Both the position numbers and the translations under genes were made by a program. 64,000 nucleotides of DNA from assembly GCF_000715015.1 (NCBI RefSeq), contig NZ_JMIW01000005.1:148324-212323 (forward strand). The letters run 5' to 3'. Shown piece by piece: positions 54,800-63,988 of the stretch. The notes under the pieces were generated by a model. It worked only from the letters and a program-made list of their open reading frames with translations. It ran no database searches and was not told the DNA's origin. Position 1 is the first letter of the stretch. Each line of letters starts with the position of its first letter. The stretch is from Erythrobacter longus. Its GTDB lineage: Bacteria > Pseudomonadota > Alphaproteobacteria > Sphingomonadales > Sphingomonadaceae.

Positions 54800-55663
54800 A
54801 TGACCATTCGTCTTGGAGGCATCCTTTTCGGTTTAGCTATCACAGGGGTTTTGCTCCTGTGGTCGCTGCTGCCCGGAGCCCTCAACTTCGCGTTTCCAAC
54901 GAAGCCCGACTATTACGCCTTCCAGGAAAAGAACATCGCCCCAGAGGGTGGGTTCTCCTTCGACGGGCCGTTGGGTAAGTGGGATACCCAGCAGCTGCAA
55001 CGCGGTTATCAGGTTTACAAAGAGGTCTGTTCGGCCTGTCATAGCCTGAAGTTCGTCGCGTTCCGCAACCTGCAGGAAATCGGTTTCACCGAACCAGAAG
55101 TGCGCGCCGAAGCGGCAAGCTGGGAAGTACCGGGCATCGACCCTAAAGATGGTTCCGCGATCAAGCGTCCCGGTATTCCAACCGACCAGTTCCCGTCACC
55201 TTACGCAAACGAAGTTGAAGCGCGGGCGTTTAACAACAATGCTCTTCCGCCTGATCTCACACTCATCACCAAGGCGCGTAAAGACGGTGTGCACTATGTG
55301 TACTCTCTGATGCAGGGTTATAATGAGCCCGACCCAGAGGATGTTGCCAAGTCGCCTGATTTTGAAACGCCTCCGGGACTCTATTTCAACGAGTATTTCT
55401 ACAACATCAACATCGCCATGCCGCCGCAGCTTCTCGATGGTATCGTCACCTATTCCGACGGCACCGAAGCAACGACCGAGCAGATGGCGCAAGACATCAC
55501 TGCGTTCCTGACCTGGGCCGGTGAACCTTCGTTGATTAAGCGAAAGCAAACCGGCTGGTTCGTGATTGGCTTCCTGCTTTTCGCAACCTTCCTTGGCTTT
55601 ATGTCTTACAAGACAGTGTGGGCCACCAAGAAGCCGAAGAAAGGCTCACCAGACCTCGTCTGA
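54800..55663 (+). CDS. petC: Cytochrome c1 of the bc1 complex
   Basis: 287 residues. A hydrophobic N-terminal signal/anchor is followed by the heme motif C-S-A-C-H (about residues 76-80), the axial Met region NIAMPPQLLDGIVTYSDG, and a C-terminal membrane anchor (about 255-275). It passes electrons from the Rieske protein to cytochrome c. A terminator follows. Confidence 0.96.
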   Translation: MTIRLGGILFGLAITGVLLLWSLLPGALNFAFPTKPDYYAFQEKNIAPEGGFSFDGPLGKWDTQQLQRGYQVYKEVCSACHSLKFVAFRNLQEIGFTEPEVRAEAASWEVPGIDPKDGSAIKRPGIPTDQFPSPYANEVEARAFNNNALPPDLTLITKARKDGVHYVYSLMQGYNEPDPEDVAKSPDFETPPGLYFNEYFYNINIAMPPQLLDGIVTYSDGTEATTEQMAQDITAFLTWAGEPSLIKRKQTGWFVIGFLLFATFLGFMSYKTVWATKKPKKGSPDLV

Positions 55664-55681
55664 TAGCTTTTAAGGAATTTG

Positions 55682-55722
55682 AAAACGCCCTGTCATCCCT
55701 GTGCGGATGGCGGGGCGTCTTC
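55682..55722 (+). terminator. Terminator-like hairpin after petABC
   Basis: CGCCCTGTCATCC (55686-55698) pairs with GGATGGCGGGGCG (55705-55717), a 13-bp stem with two wobble pairs and loop CTGTGC, followed by TCTTCGT. It sits between petC and apt. Confidence 0.6.
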
Positions 55723-55766
55723 GTATCGCCTTCCCATCTTGGACCACAGATTGATAGGAGCGCGCG

Positions 55767-56318
55767 ATGATCCCATCTCCGCTTTCACTGACTGAGTTAA
55801 AGGCTCTTGTGCGCACAGTGCCCGATTTCCCAAAACCCGGCATCCAATTCCGCGACATCACAACCTTGATCGGCGACGGTGCAGGGCTTTCTTCAAGCAT
55901 CCATCACTTGGCCAAGATCGCCCGCGCGAAAGGCGCGCAGAAAATTGCCGGGATGGAAGCACGCGGCTTTATATTTGGAGCGGCGGTCGCGGTCCAATTG
56001 GGCATTGGCTTCGTCCCCGTTCGCAAGCCCGGAAAGCTCCCGATTAAAACAATCGGCATCGATTATACGCTCGAATACGGCACGGACCGGCTTGAGATTG
56101 ACCCGGACGCGATTGCCGATGGAGAACGTGTCGTGATTGTCGATGACCTTATCGCCACAGGCGGTACTGCTATCGCGAGTGCAAAGCTGCTACGTATGGC
56201 AGGGGCTCTTGTTGAAGATGCCGTCTTCGTGATCGACTTGCCAGATCTTGGAGGTACGGATCGTTTGCACGAAGAGGGCGTTACGGTTAGCACGCTGATT
56301 GATTTCGAAGGCCAATAA
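55767..56318 (+). CDS. apt: Adenine phosphoribosyltransferase
   Basis: 183 residues. The PRPP-binding motif is VVIVDDLIATGGTAIA, with MEARGFIFGAAVA and FPKPGIQFRDIT as further family marks. It salvages adenine to AMP. It follows the bc1 genes after a terminator-like hairpin. Confidence 0.95.
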   Translation: MIPSPLSLTELKALVRTVPDFPKPGIQFRDITTLIGDGAGLSSSIHHLAKIARAKGAQKIAGMEARGFIFGAAVAVQLGIGFVPVRKPGKLPIKTIGIDYTLEYGTDRLEIDPDAIADGERVVIVDDLIATGGTAIASAKLLRMAGALVEDAVFVIDLPDLGGTDRLHEEGVTVSTLIDFEGQ

Positions 56319-56342
56319 CCTTCCCCTGAAAGGTTCTTAGAC

Positions 56343-58166
56343 ATCTCTCTCGAAACCCAAGCTATCACCATCGCAGCAGTCGGCGCCCTTGGCATTGGCG
56401 CGCAGTGGGCCGCTTGGCGCACGGGCTGGCCTGCGATTGTGCTCATGCTGGCCGCTGGATTTATCGCAGGGCCAATCACCGGATTGATCGACCCTGAGGC
56501 GGCCTTTGGTGATCTGCTTGATCCTATGATCAGTATAGGGGTTGCGCTCATTCTGTTTGAAGGGGGGCTCAGCCTTGATCTTCGCGAACTGAGGCATTCG
56601 GGCAAAGCGGTCTGGCGCCTTGCGACGATTGGCGTTCTTGTGGGTTGGACCCTTGGCGCGCTGTCGGGTTACTACATTGCGGGGCTGGTGTGGCCGGTGG
56701 CTGTCCTGTTTGGCGGCATTTTGATTGTTACCGGGCCAACGGTTGTTATCCCGCTCCTCCGCCAGGCGAACATCCAGACCCGGCCCAATTCGATCCTCAA
56801 GTGGGAAGGCATCGTCAACGATCCCACAGGTGCGTTGTGTGCGGTGATCGCGTATGAATACTTCCGCCGTTTGAATGAGTTTCCAAATGCCAGTGTGTTC
56901 GATGTTGCGCCCCCGCTCTTGATTGCAGCGGTGCTCGCAGGGCTGATTGGATATGCATCTGCCCGGCTTATCGCATGGCTATTTCCTCGCGGCGCCATAC
57001 CTGAGTATCTCAAAGTGCCGGTGCTTTTCATTGCGGTGATTGGTGTTTTTGTACTTACCAATCAGATCGAGCATGAAGCAGGCCTCGTGGCTGTCACCGT
57101 TATGGGCGTGACACTTGCCAACCGCGAGGTCTCCAGCATGCGGTCAATCCACCCGTTCAAGGAAAACATTGCGGTTATTCTTGTGTCAGGCATTTTCATA
57201 CTGCTTGCTGCATCGCTCAAATGGGATGAGCTAACCTATCTCCAAACCAGCTGGAGACCGCTCGCGTTTCTGATGGCGCTCCTGTTCCTTGTCCGTCCAG
57301 CCACCGTCCTGATAAGCCTCTTGGGCACCGATATCCCATGGAATGAGCGTTTGTTTGTCGCTTGGATTGCACCGCGCGGGATTGTGCTGGTGGCGATTTC
57401 GGGCCTCTTTGCCCTTAGGCTCGGCGAACTTGGTATAGCAGGTGGCCAGATATTGACCGGGCTTAGTTTTGCCGTCGTCGTGGTGACTGTGATCGCCCAT
57501 GGTTTCAGCGTCGATTTCGTCGCGCGGCTCCTGAAGGTAAAAGGCGATACACGGCCGGGCGTTTTGCTCGTAGGCTCCACCCCTTGGACGGTTGCCCTTG
57601 CCAAAGAGATGCGGGCGGTGGGAACACCGGTCCTCATCGTAGATCAAAGCTGGCAGCGATTGGGCCGCGCCCGGCTTGAAGGTTTGCCGCTCTATCACGG
57701 CGAAATCCTGAATGAGGCGACCGAGCACAACCTTGATCTTTCCCCCTATCAGGTGCTTGTCGCTGCGACTGAGAATGAAGCGTACAACGCGCTGGTCTGT
57801 AACGAATTCGCGCACGAGATTGGCCGCGATATGGTCTATCAGCTGGGCGAGAATGAGGGCTCTGAAAGCCGCACTTCGCTGCCTGAAAGCATCCGGGGCA
57901 GAGCCTTGTTCGAAGATGGATTTGACGCAGGCGCCGTAAACCAGCGCATTGCAGATGGCTGGATTTTCAAGAAGACCAAGCTTTCCGAAGAGTTTGACTT
58001 TGCCGACGCGCAGGAGAAGCTGGCCGAGGATGCGAGCCTTTTGCTGTTGTTGCGCGAAAGCGGCACCTTGCGGTTCTTCACCCACGCAGTGCGACCAAAG
58101 CCGCGCGCAGGGGATACAGTCATATCCTTTGTTCCACCCAAAAGTGCTCAAAAGGCCAGCTTATGA
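56343..58166 (+). CDS. CPA1 cation:proton antiporter with TrkA-N-like domain, probable ATC start
   Basis: 607 residues if it starts at ATC 56343. The frame from the preceding stop (56316-56318) to GTG 56433 has no ATG, GTG or TTG. Yet those codons spell a first membrane helix (SLETQAITIAAVGALGIG, then AQWAAWRTGW) that fits the family. AAAGG lies 9 bases before the ATC. The transport domain has about 12 helices (GPTVVIPLLRQ, NDPTGALCAVI) and is followed by a Rossmann-like TrkA-N domain from about residue 425 (GVLLVGSTPWTVALAKEM). The stop overlaps the next start (ATGA). Confidence 0.88.
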   Translation: MSLETQAITIAAVGALGIGAQWAAWRTGWPAIVLMLAAGFIAGPITGLIDPEAAFGDLLDPMISIGVALILFEGGLSLDLRELRHSGKAVWRLATIGVLVGWTLGALSGYYIAGLVWPVAVLFGGILIVTGPTVVIPLLRQANIQTRPNSILKWEGIVNDPTGALCAVIAYEYFRRLNEFPNASVFDVAPPLLIAAVLAGLIGYASARLIAWLFPRGAIPEYLKVPVLFIAVIGVFVLTNQIEHEAGLVAVTVMGVTLANREVSSMRSIHPFKENIAVILVSGIFILLAASLKWDELTYLQTSWRPLAFLMALLFLVRPATVLISLLGTDIPWNERLFVAWIAPRGIVLVAISGLFALRLGELGIAGGQILTGLSFAVVVVTVIAHGFSVDFVARLLKVKGDTRPGVLLVGSTPWTVALAKEMRAVGTPVLIVDQSWQRLGRARLEGLPLYHGEILNEATEHNLDLSPYQVLVAATENEAYNALVCNEFAHEIGRDMVYQLGENEGSESRTSLPESIRGRALFEDGFDAGAVNQRIADGWIFKKTKLSEEFDFADAQEKLAEDASLLLLLRESGTLRFFTHAVRPKPRAGDTVISFVPPKSAQKASL

Positions 58167-58753
58167 CGGTAAAGCCAGCTCCGATCTTTCCTATTCTCGC
58201 AGTTTTGATGCTTGCCGGATGCAATCCTCCTACAGATGGGCAGGACGCCTCTGTTGAGCCGACAGCCGCCGCTGAGGAGCCGGTTGATGAAGCTGTGTCG
58301 ATCCTACGCCCTGATATCTCGTCGCCCATCGCGATCGAAGAGCCTCAACCAGACGAAAGCTATACCGCCACAATCGGCTTTCCTGAAGGCGGCAGCGACC
58401 TTAATGCCGATGCGATTGCCGCGCTTGAGCAGGTTCGCGCCTCCGAACAATTTGCAGGCCCCGGCGCGATTATCCTTCGCACGCACAGCGATAGTGGGGG
58501 CAATGATGCGGCTAACGCTCGCGCATCTGAAAAACGCGGACTTGCGGTCGCTGAGTGGCTGATTGCAGCAGGGGCTGATGCGCGCCGGATTGATGTGATT
58601 GTCTTCGGTGAGCAAAACCCGGCAGAGCCGAACGCTTTGCCTGATGGTTCACCCAATGAAGCGGGCCGTGCGGCTAACCGCCGGGTCGAGGTGGAAATCC
58701 TGAGCGTGCCAGGCAACGCACCCAAGGACGGCGCCTCAAAGGCCAGCGACTAG
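58163..58753 (+). CDS. OmpA-domain lipoprotein
   Basis: 196 residues. Lipobox LMLAGC (Cys18), a spacer of about 60 residues, then an OmpA-type peptidoglycan-binding domain (about 70-185) with ILRTHSDSGGNDAANARASEK-like and NRRVEVEIL motifs. It overlaps the antiporter gene by 4 bp, so the two are cotranslated. It converges with cysQ, overlapping by 18 bp. Confidence 0.88.
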   Translation: MTVKPAPIFPILAVLMLAGCNPPTDGQDASVEPTAAAEEPVDEAVSILRPDISSPIAIEEPQPDESYTATIGFPEGGSDLNADAIAALEQVRASEQFAGPGAIILRTHSDSGGNDAANARASEKRGLAVAEWLIAAGADARRIDVIVFGEQNPAEPNALPDGSPNEAGRAANRRVEVEILSVPGNAPKDGASKASD

Positions 58754-59497
58754 GGCTAAAACTTCTGCAGCATATTCAGTTCGGCAGATCAGCAGATCGG
58801 GCAAATAGGTATCCGCCTGATTATAGCGGATGGGAGACCCGTCAATGCGCGAACAATGCAAGCCATGCGCCTGTGCTACAGCAACTGGCGCGCAGCTGTC
58901 CCATTCATATTGTCCGCCTGAATGCAGGTAAATCTCCGCTTCGCCGCGCAGGACCGCCATGGCTTTCGCGCCGGCGCTGCCCATACCGACAAGCTCTCCG
59001 TCCATCGCCTTGGAGACCGCGACCGCCTCCTTGGCAGGCCGTGTGCGGCTGACGAGGAAGCGGGGTTTGGATGCGGCGGCAGGGAGCGGCTTCACCTCGT
59101 CTGTGGCGACAACGATCCCGCCATTCAGATCCGGCAACGCCACCGCGCCAGTTGTCGCAACGCCATCGATGGCGAGGCCGACATGCACGGCCCAGTCGCT
59201 TCGCTCCTCAGCGTATTCGCGGGTGCCATCGACTGGATCAACGATCCACACGCGCGATTTTTCGAGGCGCGCGGGATTGTCCTTTTCCTCTTCAGACAAA
59301 AGCCCATCATCGGGCCGGTTGCTGCGAATTGCGCTGCACAGGAATTCATTTGCTGTGGCGTCCCCCGCATCCCCGAGTGACCTGCCAGCAAGAAGACCGC
59401 TTGCGCGCACGTTGAGGGCGATACGCCCTGCCACTTCGGCAAGCTGCGCGGCAAGCTGTGCGTCGGTGAGGTCAGGCTGGTTCATTGAGCTTGTCAT
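58736..59497 (-). CDS. cysQ: 3'(2'),5'-bisphosphate nucleotidase
   Basis: 253 residues of the inositol phosphatase family. Metal-site motifs [19 protein letters not shown] and [12 protein letters not shown]. CysQ removes PAP, a by-product of sulfate activation, which fits its position as the last gene after cysD and cysNC. Its ATG overlaps the cysNC stop by 4 bp. Confidence 0.93.
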   Translation of the reverse strand: MTSSMNQPDLTDAQLAAQLAEVAGRIALNVRASGLLAGRSLGDAGDATANEFLCSAIRSNRPDDGLLSEEEKDNPARLEKSRVWIVDPVDGTREYAEERSDWAVHVGLAIDGVATTGAVALPDLNGGIVVATDEVKPLPAAASKPRFLVSRTRPAKEAVAVSKAMDGELVGMGSAGAKAMAVLRGEAEIYLHSGGQYEWDSCAPVAVAQAHGLHCSRIDGSPIRYNQADTYLPDLLICRTEYAAEVLALVAGL

Positions 59498-61410
59498 TTG
59501 AGCGGCAGTATCTGAGCGATGATGTATTCGGCAGCCTCAAGCGGGGTCATATCCACTGTGTTGACGCGGATTTCCGGCTCCTCGGGTGCCTCATAGGGAC
59601 TGTCGATCCCGGTGAAGTTTTTCAGCTCTCCCGATCGCGCCTTCTTATAGAGGCCTTTGACGTCGCGTTTTTCCGCAACCTCCAGAGGTGTATCGACGAA
59701 AATCTCGATAAACTCGCCTTCAGGCAGCATCTCGCGCACCATCTGACGTTCCGCCCGGAAAGGGCTGATAAAGGCGGTGAGCACGATCAGGCCAGCATCG
59801 GCCATAAGCTTTGCGACCTCACCAATGCGGCGGATGTTTTCGATCCGGTCGGTCTCGGTAAAGCCGAGGTCTTTGTTCAGGCCGTGGCGCACATTGTCCC
59901 CATCGAGGAGGAAGGTGTGCCGGTTCATGAGGGCAAGCTGCTTTTCGACCTCGTTGGCGATTGTCGATTTGCCAGAGCCCGAAAGCCCGGTGAACCACAG
60001 CACGCGCGGCTTCTGGTTCTTGAGGCTGGCGTGATCGTCTCGGGTGATGGTGGTCGCCTGCCAATGCACATTTTGCGCACGGCGCAGGCTGAATTCGATC
60101 ATGCCAGCGCCAACGGTTGCATTGGTGAACTTGTCAATCAGAATGAAGCCGCCAAGCCCTCGGTTTTGGGCATAGGGTTCGAATACGATCGGTTTGTCGG
60201 TCGCGAACTCGGCGACGCCAATAGCGTTCAATTCCAGGGTCTTGGCCGCCAGATGATCGAGGCTGTTGACGTCGATCTCATACTTTGGCGGCTGCACGGT
60301 CGCGGTCACTGTCTGGCTGCCGATTTTGAGCCAGTACCCCCGGCCCGGCTTCAATGCAGTCTCGTCCATCCACACAAGGGTGGAGCAAAACTGGTCGGAG
60401 GCCTCTGGCGGGTTGTCAGCGACGGCAATGACATCGCCCCGGCTGCAATCGACCTCGTCCGCGAGGGTGATCGTGATAGATTGGCCAGCCACGGCCTCTT
60501 CAAGGTTGCCATCGAAGGTCGCGATGGATTTGATCGTGCTGGTCTTTCCAGATGGGACCACGCGAACGGTGTCACCCGGCTTTACCGTGCCGCTTGTGAT
60601 CTGGCCTGCGAACCCGCGGAAATCGAGGTTCGGGCGGTTCACCCATTGCACTGGCATTCTGAATGAGGCTTCCTGTGCAGCGGTGCTCGAAAGCTCGACG
60701 CTTTCCAGATGGTCGATCAGCGAGAGGCCTTGGTACCAAGCCGTGTTGGCAGATGGCGACGAAGTGATGTTGTCGCCTTTGAAGCCTGAGATTGGAATAG
60801 CGGTGAAAGTTTCGATTCCGACTTCGTGCGCAAAACCTGCGTAATCCTCGACAATCGCATCAAACGTCTCTTGCGAGTAATCGACCAGATCCATCTTGTT
60901 GACCGCGAGCACCACGTGCTTGATGCCGAGCAGATGCACGAGGAAGGAGTGCCGCCGCGTTTGTTGGAGCACGCCCTTGCGCGCATCGACGAGGATCACC
61001 GCAAGATCAGCGGTGGACGCGCCCGTCACCATATTGCGGGTGTATTGTTCATGCCCCGGCGTATCGGCGACGATGAACTTGCGCTTTTCGGTCGTGAAAA
61101 AGCGATAGGCCACGTCGATTGTGATGCCCTGCTCGCGTTCTGCGGCGAGGCCGTCGACGAGGAGCGCAAAATCAATCTCTTGCCCTTGCGTCCCGTGGCG
61201 CGCGCTGTCCGCTTCAAGGCTCGCCAGCTGATCCTCAAAGATCATCTTGGCATCGTAGAGCAGCCGCCCGATTAGGGTCGATTTGCCATCGTCCACGCTG
61301 CCGCAGGTGATGAAGCGCAGCAGGCTCTTGTGCTGATGCGTGTCGAGATAGGCGTCGATGTCTTCAGCGATCAACGCATCGGTTTCGTAAGCGGGGTGCG
61401 ACTTATCCAT
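59494..61410 (-). CDS. cysNC: Bifunctional sulfate adenylyltransferase subunit 1/adenylylsulfate kinase
   Basis: 638 residues, a natural fusion. The CysN GTPase part (about 1-435) has [25 protein letters not shown] and NKMDLVDYS. The CysC kinase part (about 440-638) has [18 protein letters not shown] and [14 protein letters not shown]. CysN with CysD makes APS using GTP hydrolysis; CysC phosphorylates APS to PAPS. Its ATG shares one base with the cysD stop. Confidence 0.96.
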   Translation of the reverse strand: MDKSHPAYETDALIAEDIDAYLDTHQHKSLLRFITCGSVDDGKSTLIGRLLYDAKMIFEDQLASLEADSARHGTQGQEIDFALLVDGLAAEREQGITIDVAYRFFTTEKRKFIVADTPGHEQYTRNMVTGASTADLAVILVDARKGVLQQTRRHSFLVHLLGIKHVVLAVNKMDLVDYSQETFDAIVEDYAGFAHEVGIETFTAIPISGFKGDNITSSPSANTAWYQGLSLIDHLESVELSSTAAQEASFRMPVQWVNRPNLDFRGFAGQITSGTVKPGDTVRVVPSGKTSTIKSIATFDGNLEEAVAGQSITITLADEVDCSRGDVIAVADNPPEASDQFCSTLVWMDETALKPGRGYWLKIGSQTVTATVQPPKYEIDVNSLDHLAAKTLELNAIGVAEFATDKPIVFEPYAQNRGLGGFILIDKFTNATVGAGMIEFSLRRAQNVHWQATTITRDDHASLKNQKPRVLWFTGLSGSGKSTIANEVEKQLALMNRHTFLLDGDNVRHGLNKDLGFTETDRIENIRRIGEVAKLMADAGLIVLTAFISPFRAERQMVREMLPEGEFIEIFVDTPLEVAEKRDVKGLYKKARSGELKNFTGIDSPYEAPEEPEIRVNTVDMTPLEAAEYIIAQILPLK

Positions 61411-62321
61411 TAGAAATACCCCTCCTGTTTCTTCTTCTCCATGCCAGCACCGCCTGCATCCTTGTCGATCACACGGCCTTGGCGCTCGCTGGTGGAGGTA
61501 AGAAGGGTTTCTTGCACCACTTCGGAAAGGGTCGAGGCCGTGCTTTCAACCGCGCCTGTCAGCGGGAAACAGCCAAGCGTACGAAAGCGCACCGACTTCA
61601 TCGTGATTTCAGGTTTCTTGCCCATGACGCGTTCGAGCCGGTCAATATCATCTGCCATGAACAGACCGCCTTCCCATTCGAAAGTTGGGCGTTCCGCCGC
61701 AAAATAGAGCGGCACAATCTCGATGTTCTCGCTCATGATGTATTGCCAGATATCAAGCTCGGTCCAATTGGACAGCGGGAAGACACGGATGCTCTCCCCC
61801 TTGTTTTTCTTGGCGTTGTAAAGGTTCCAAAGCTCCGGTCGCTGATCCTTGGGATTCCATGAATGGCTCGCGGTGCGGAATGAAAAGACACGCTCTTTTG
61901 CGCGGCTTTTCTCCTCATCGCGGCGCGCGCCGCCAAAGGCTGCGTCAAAGCCATAATGGTCAAGCGCCTGCTTCAGCCCTTGCGTCTTCCACATATCGGT
62001 GTGAAGTGGGCCATGATCGAACGGGTTAATGCCTTGGCTTTTGGCCTCTTCGTTCTGCCACACAAGCAGCTTCATGCCCGTTTTTTCAGACACTGCATCT
62101 CGCAGCGCGTACATGTCTTGAAACTTCCAGGTCGTATCGACGTGGAGCAGCGGGAACGGCGGGGGAGCGGGGTAGAATGCCTTGCGCGCCAGATGCAGCA
62201 TCACTGCGCTATCCTTGCCGACCGAATACATCATGACCGGGTTTTCAGCCTCAGCCACGACTTCGCGCAGGATGTGAATGCTTTCGGCTTCAAGCCGCTG
62301 GAGATGCGTAAGGGTAGTCAT
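61410..62321 (-). CDS. cysD: Sulfate adenylyltransferase subunit 2
   Basis: 303 residues from [11 protein letters not shown] at 62321. The PP-loop is S-V-G-K-D-S-A-V-M, followed by [14 protein letters not shown] and [19 protein letters not shown]. First gene of the cysD-cysNC-cysQ operon. The frame is open upstream to 62588 through one copy of a 68-bp tandem repeat, but those 89 codons are not CysD-like. No good Shine-Dalgarno sequence precedes the ATG. Confidence 0.96.
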   Translation of the reverse strand: MTTLTHLQRLEAESIHILREVVAEAENPVMMYSVGKDSAVMLHLARKAFYPAPPPFPLLHVDTTWKFQDMYALRDAVSEKTGMKLLVWQNEEAKSQGINPFDHGPLHTDMWKTQGLKQALDHYGFDAAFGGARRDEEKSRAKERVFSFRTASHSWNPKDQRPELWNLYNAKKNKGESIRVFPLSNWTELDIWQYIMSENIEIVPLYFAAERPTFEWEGGLFMADDIDRLERVMGKKPEITMKSVRFRTLGCFPLTGAVESTASTLSEVVQETLLTSTSERQGRVIDKDAGGAGMEKKKQEGYF

Positions 62322-62338
62322 GGATGCGCAGCTAAGCC

Positions 62339-62695
62339 TTAGCGCGCCCCAAGCAAAACTAGAAAAGCTACTGCCAAGGAAATTTTTGGAGCGGGTAAGG
62401 GGATATTGCTCGGTGATTTGGGGTTGTGTGATGGTGGGGCCGTCTTCCAGAGCCTGGAGCGGGTAAGGGGATATTGCTCGGTGATTTGGGGTTGTGTGAT
62501 GGTGGGGCCGTCTTCCAGAGCCTTGATCAACGCTTGTTGTGCTTCGCGTGAGCGTCCTTTGAGGCTGGCAAGGACGGTCTCCAACCAACGTTGATCATCG
62601 TCTTGCAGAGCATTCATAGGAACGCCTGTAGCGTCGTTGGTGATGCTGGTATTGACGATTGTATTGGCGTTGTCGCTGACGGTTCTTCTGGTCAT
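62339..62695 (-). CDS. Unknown protein, C-terminus altered by a tandem duplication
   Basis: 118 residues. The first 60 ([15 protein letters not shown] to [12 protein letters not shown]) are polar and helical with no recognised family; ATG 62617 ([11 protein letters not shown]) is an alternative start. From about residue 59 the frame runs through the 68-bp tandem repeat. The second copy is read in another frame, giving a Pro-rich and then hydrophobic end. Coding status is uncertain: there is no strong ribosome site. Confidence 0.35.
   Translation of the reverse strand: MTRRTVSDNANTIVNTSITNDATGVPMNALQDDDQRWLETVLASLKGRSREAQQALIKALEDGPTITQPQITEQYPLTRSRLWKTAPPSHNPKSPSNIPLPAPKISLAVAFLVLLGAR
62389..62523. 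repeat. 68-bp tandem duplication upstream of cysD
   Basis: Copy one is 62389-62456 and copy two 62457-62523, identical over 67 bases with a 68-bp period. As 68 is not a multiple of three, it shifts frame. With one copy removed, the upstream frame (62695) would be in frame with cysD. Confidence 0.92.
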
Positions 62696-62999
62696 CGGTC
62701 GATGGTGGCAGAGATCGTCGGTAGGTCAACGATATCAGGAGCCATGAGTGATGACCGTGATCGACCGTGTTTTGCCCCGTCCTGTTTGCTCGCGGTGGAT
62801 TGGTCCTGTGCCGATCTCGTTACGATTACGGGCATTGGCTTTGCGTGTGCTGGCTCGGTTGATCTAAAGGTTGACGTCAGTCTTTGTAGGAACGACCCGC
62901 TCGCATAGATGATCGATAACGCTCTGTGTGATTGGTGCGGACGGCTGACCAACATTGAAGTTCAACCGTCCGTCTCGGCTATGCGATGCCTATGGGTAT
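62696..62999. other. Gene-poor accessory stretch
   Basis: About 300 bp with short open frames on both strands but no ribosome site or protein resemblance. It contains a dyad, CGGACGG (62938-62944) with CCGTCCG (62966-62972), and TTGAAGTTCAA in the loop, which might end transcription of the small membrane protein gene that follows on the minus strand. Confidence 0.4.
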
Positions 63000-63203
63000 T
63001 TAGTGGGGAAGTCTGCTTCGAGCTTTAACTCCATGGAGTGGAAGATCGCGACCATAACCGCGCATCTTTACTTTCTCGAAGGAGAGAACGCTTGGTTGAT
63101 ACGGCGGGTCAGGAAGCTTGGGTGTTCGACGCATGGTGACGACGGCAGCTATCGCACAGATGGCGGCGGCAGTGGTGCCGATGATGGTAAGCAGTGTCAG
63201 CAT
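63000..63203 (-). CDS. Small membrane protein of unknown function
   Basis: 67 residues. An N-terminal membrane helix (about 2-22, LTLLTIIGTTAAAICAIAAVV) is followed by a basic, Pro-rich tail. AAGGA lies 6 bases before the ATG, good support for translation. No family recognised. It follows the serine recombinase gene on the same strand after 110 bp. Confidence 0.55.
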   Translation of the reverse strand: MLTLLTIIGTTAAAICAIAAVVTMRRTPKLPDPPYQPSVLSFEKVKMRGYGRDLPLHGVKARSRLPH

Positions 63204-63313
63204 GGATATTCCTTATGATGGCTGTTGATTGAACGCCATCATACAGCACGGGATTCGAGCACTTAAGGTTTATCGGTATGCACCGCGTATCACCACGCTT
63301 TGCCAGTAGCTCG

Positions 63314-63886
63314 TTATGCTGTCTTAGTCGCCCGATAGACGGCGCTTCGGCTGACCTGATACTCTGCTGCCAGAGTGCCCAGAGAAGCTCCCTGAGAGCG
63401 TTTATGGACTATTTCCGTCACCTGCTGCTTCGACAGCGCAGGAGGGCGTCCGAGACGTTTATGCTTACGTGCTCGGCGCAAGCCTGATTGGACTCTTTCA
63501 ACTAGTAAGTCCCGTTCAAATTCGGCGACAGCAGCGATAACACCCATAGTCATCTTACCTGCTGATGAGGTTAGATCGACTCCACCAAGTTGTAGGCAAA
63601 CTGTCCGAACATCTGCATCAGCCAATGCCTCAACAGTCGCACGAACATCCATGGCATTGCGCCCTAAGCGATCCAGCTTGGTAACGACCAGCACATCGCC
63701 ACGTTCGAGCTTATCGACCAGCTTGGCGAACTGCGGTCTTGCCATCGCTGATGTTGATCCAGAGATCGTCTCCACCACGATCCTGTCATCGCGAATGTCA
63801 TACCCAGCAGCTTGAAGCTCAGCGATCTGGTTCTCGGTATGCTGGTCGGTCGTGCTCACACGGCAATAGGCAAAGGTTCGCGCCAA
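63314..63886 (-). CDS. Serine recombinase (resolvase/invertase family)
   Basis: 190 residues from TTG 63886, with AGGAG 7 bases upstream; this gives the usual start ARTFAYCRVS. The nucleophile is Ser in YCRVSTTDQ (about residue 10). The catalytic region continues with VVTKLDRLGRNAMDV and ends with a helix-turn-helix (about 145-188, LSKQQVTEIV, ASLGTLAAEYQVSRSAVYR). Such proteins resolve transposon cointegrates or invert DNA. An ATG at 63952 is possible, but the stretch before TTG holds palindromes likely to be binding sites. Marks an accessory, probably transferred, segment. Confidence 0.92.
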   Translation of the reverse strand: MARTFAYCRVSTTDQHTENQIAELQAAGYDIRDDRIVVETISGSTSAMARPQFAKLVDKLERGDVLVVTKLDRLGRNAMDVRATVEALADADVRTVCLQLGGVDLTSSAGKMTMGVIAAVAEFERDLLVERVQSGLRRARKHKRLGRPPALSKQQVTEIVHKRSQGASLGTLAAEYQVSRSAVYRATKTA

Positions 63887-63898
63887 GGTGCTGCTCCT

Positions 63899-63988
63899 GT
63901 TTCGAAAAGGGTATCTCGAAACGCTACCCTGTTTTTCTATTCTGTCAGCCATATTCTGGAACACTCTCAGCCCATGTTCCGAAAACGG
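63899..63988. promoter_or_regulatory. Dyad-symmetric repeats upstream of the recombinase, candidate binding sites
   Basis: GTTTCGA (63899-63905) and TCGAAAC (63916-63922) form a 24-bp dyad. GTTTCGAAAAGGG (63899-63911) recurs as GTTCCGAAAACGG (63976-63988) with two mismatches. GGAACA-N11-TGTTCC (63958-63980) is a further dyad. Resolvases often bind such sites next to their own gene; this is inference. Confidence 0.45.

Noticed and set aside
62389..62523. Possible CRISPR array
   Set aside because: Only two directly adjacent copies of 68 bp, with no spacers and no cas genes.
62322..62588. 89-codon extension of cysD through the tandem repeat
   Set aside because: Low-complexity repeat translation; CysD proteins start at [11 protein letters not shown]. 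Kept only as a finding about the frame relation.
62591..63218. Short plus-strand frames near the right end (62591-62908, 62955-63218) and the minus-strand frame 62692-62955
   Set aside because: No ribosome sites, signal peptides or recognisable domains; they overlap each other and better candidates.
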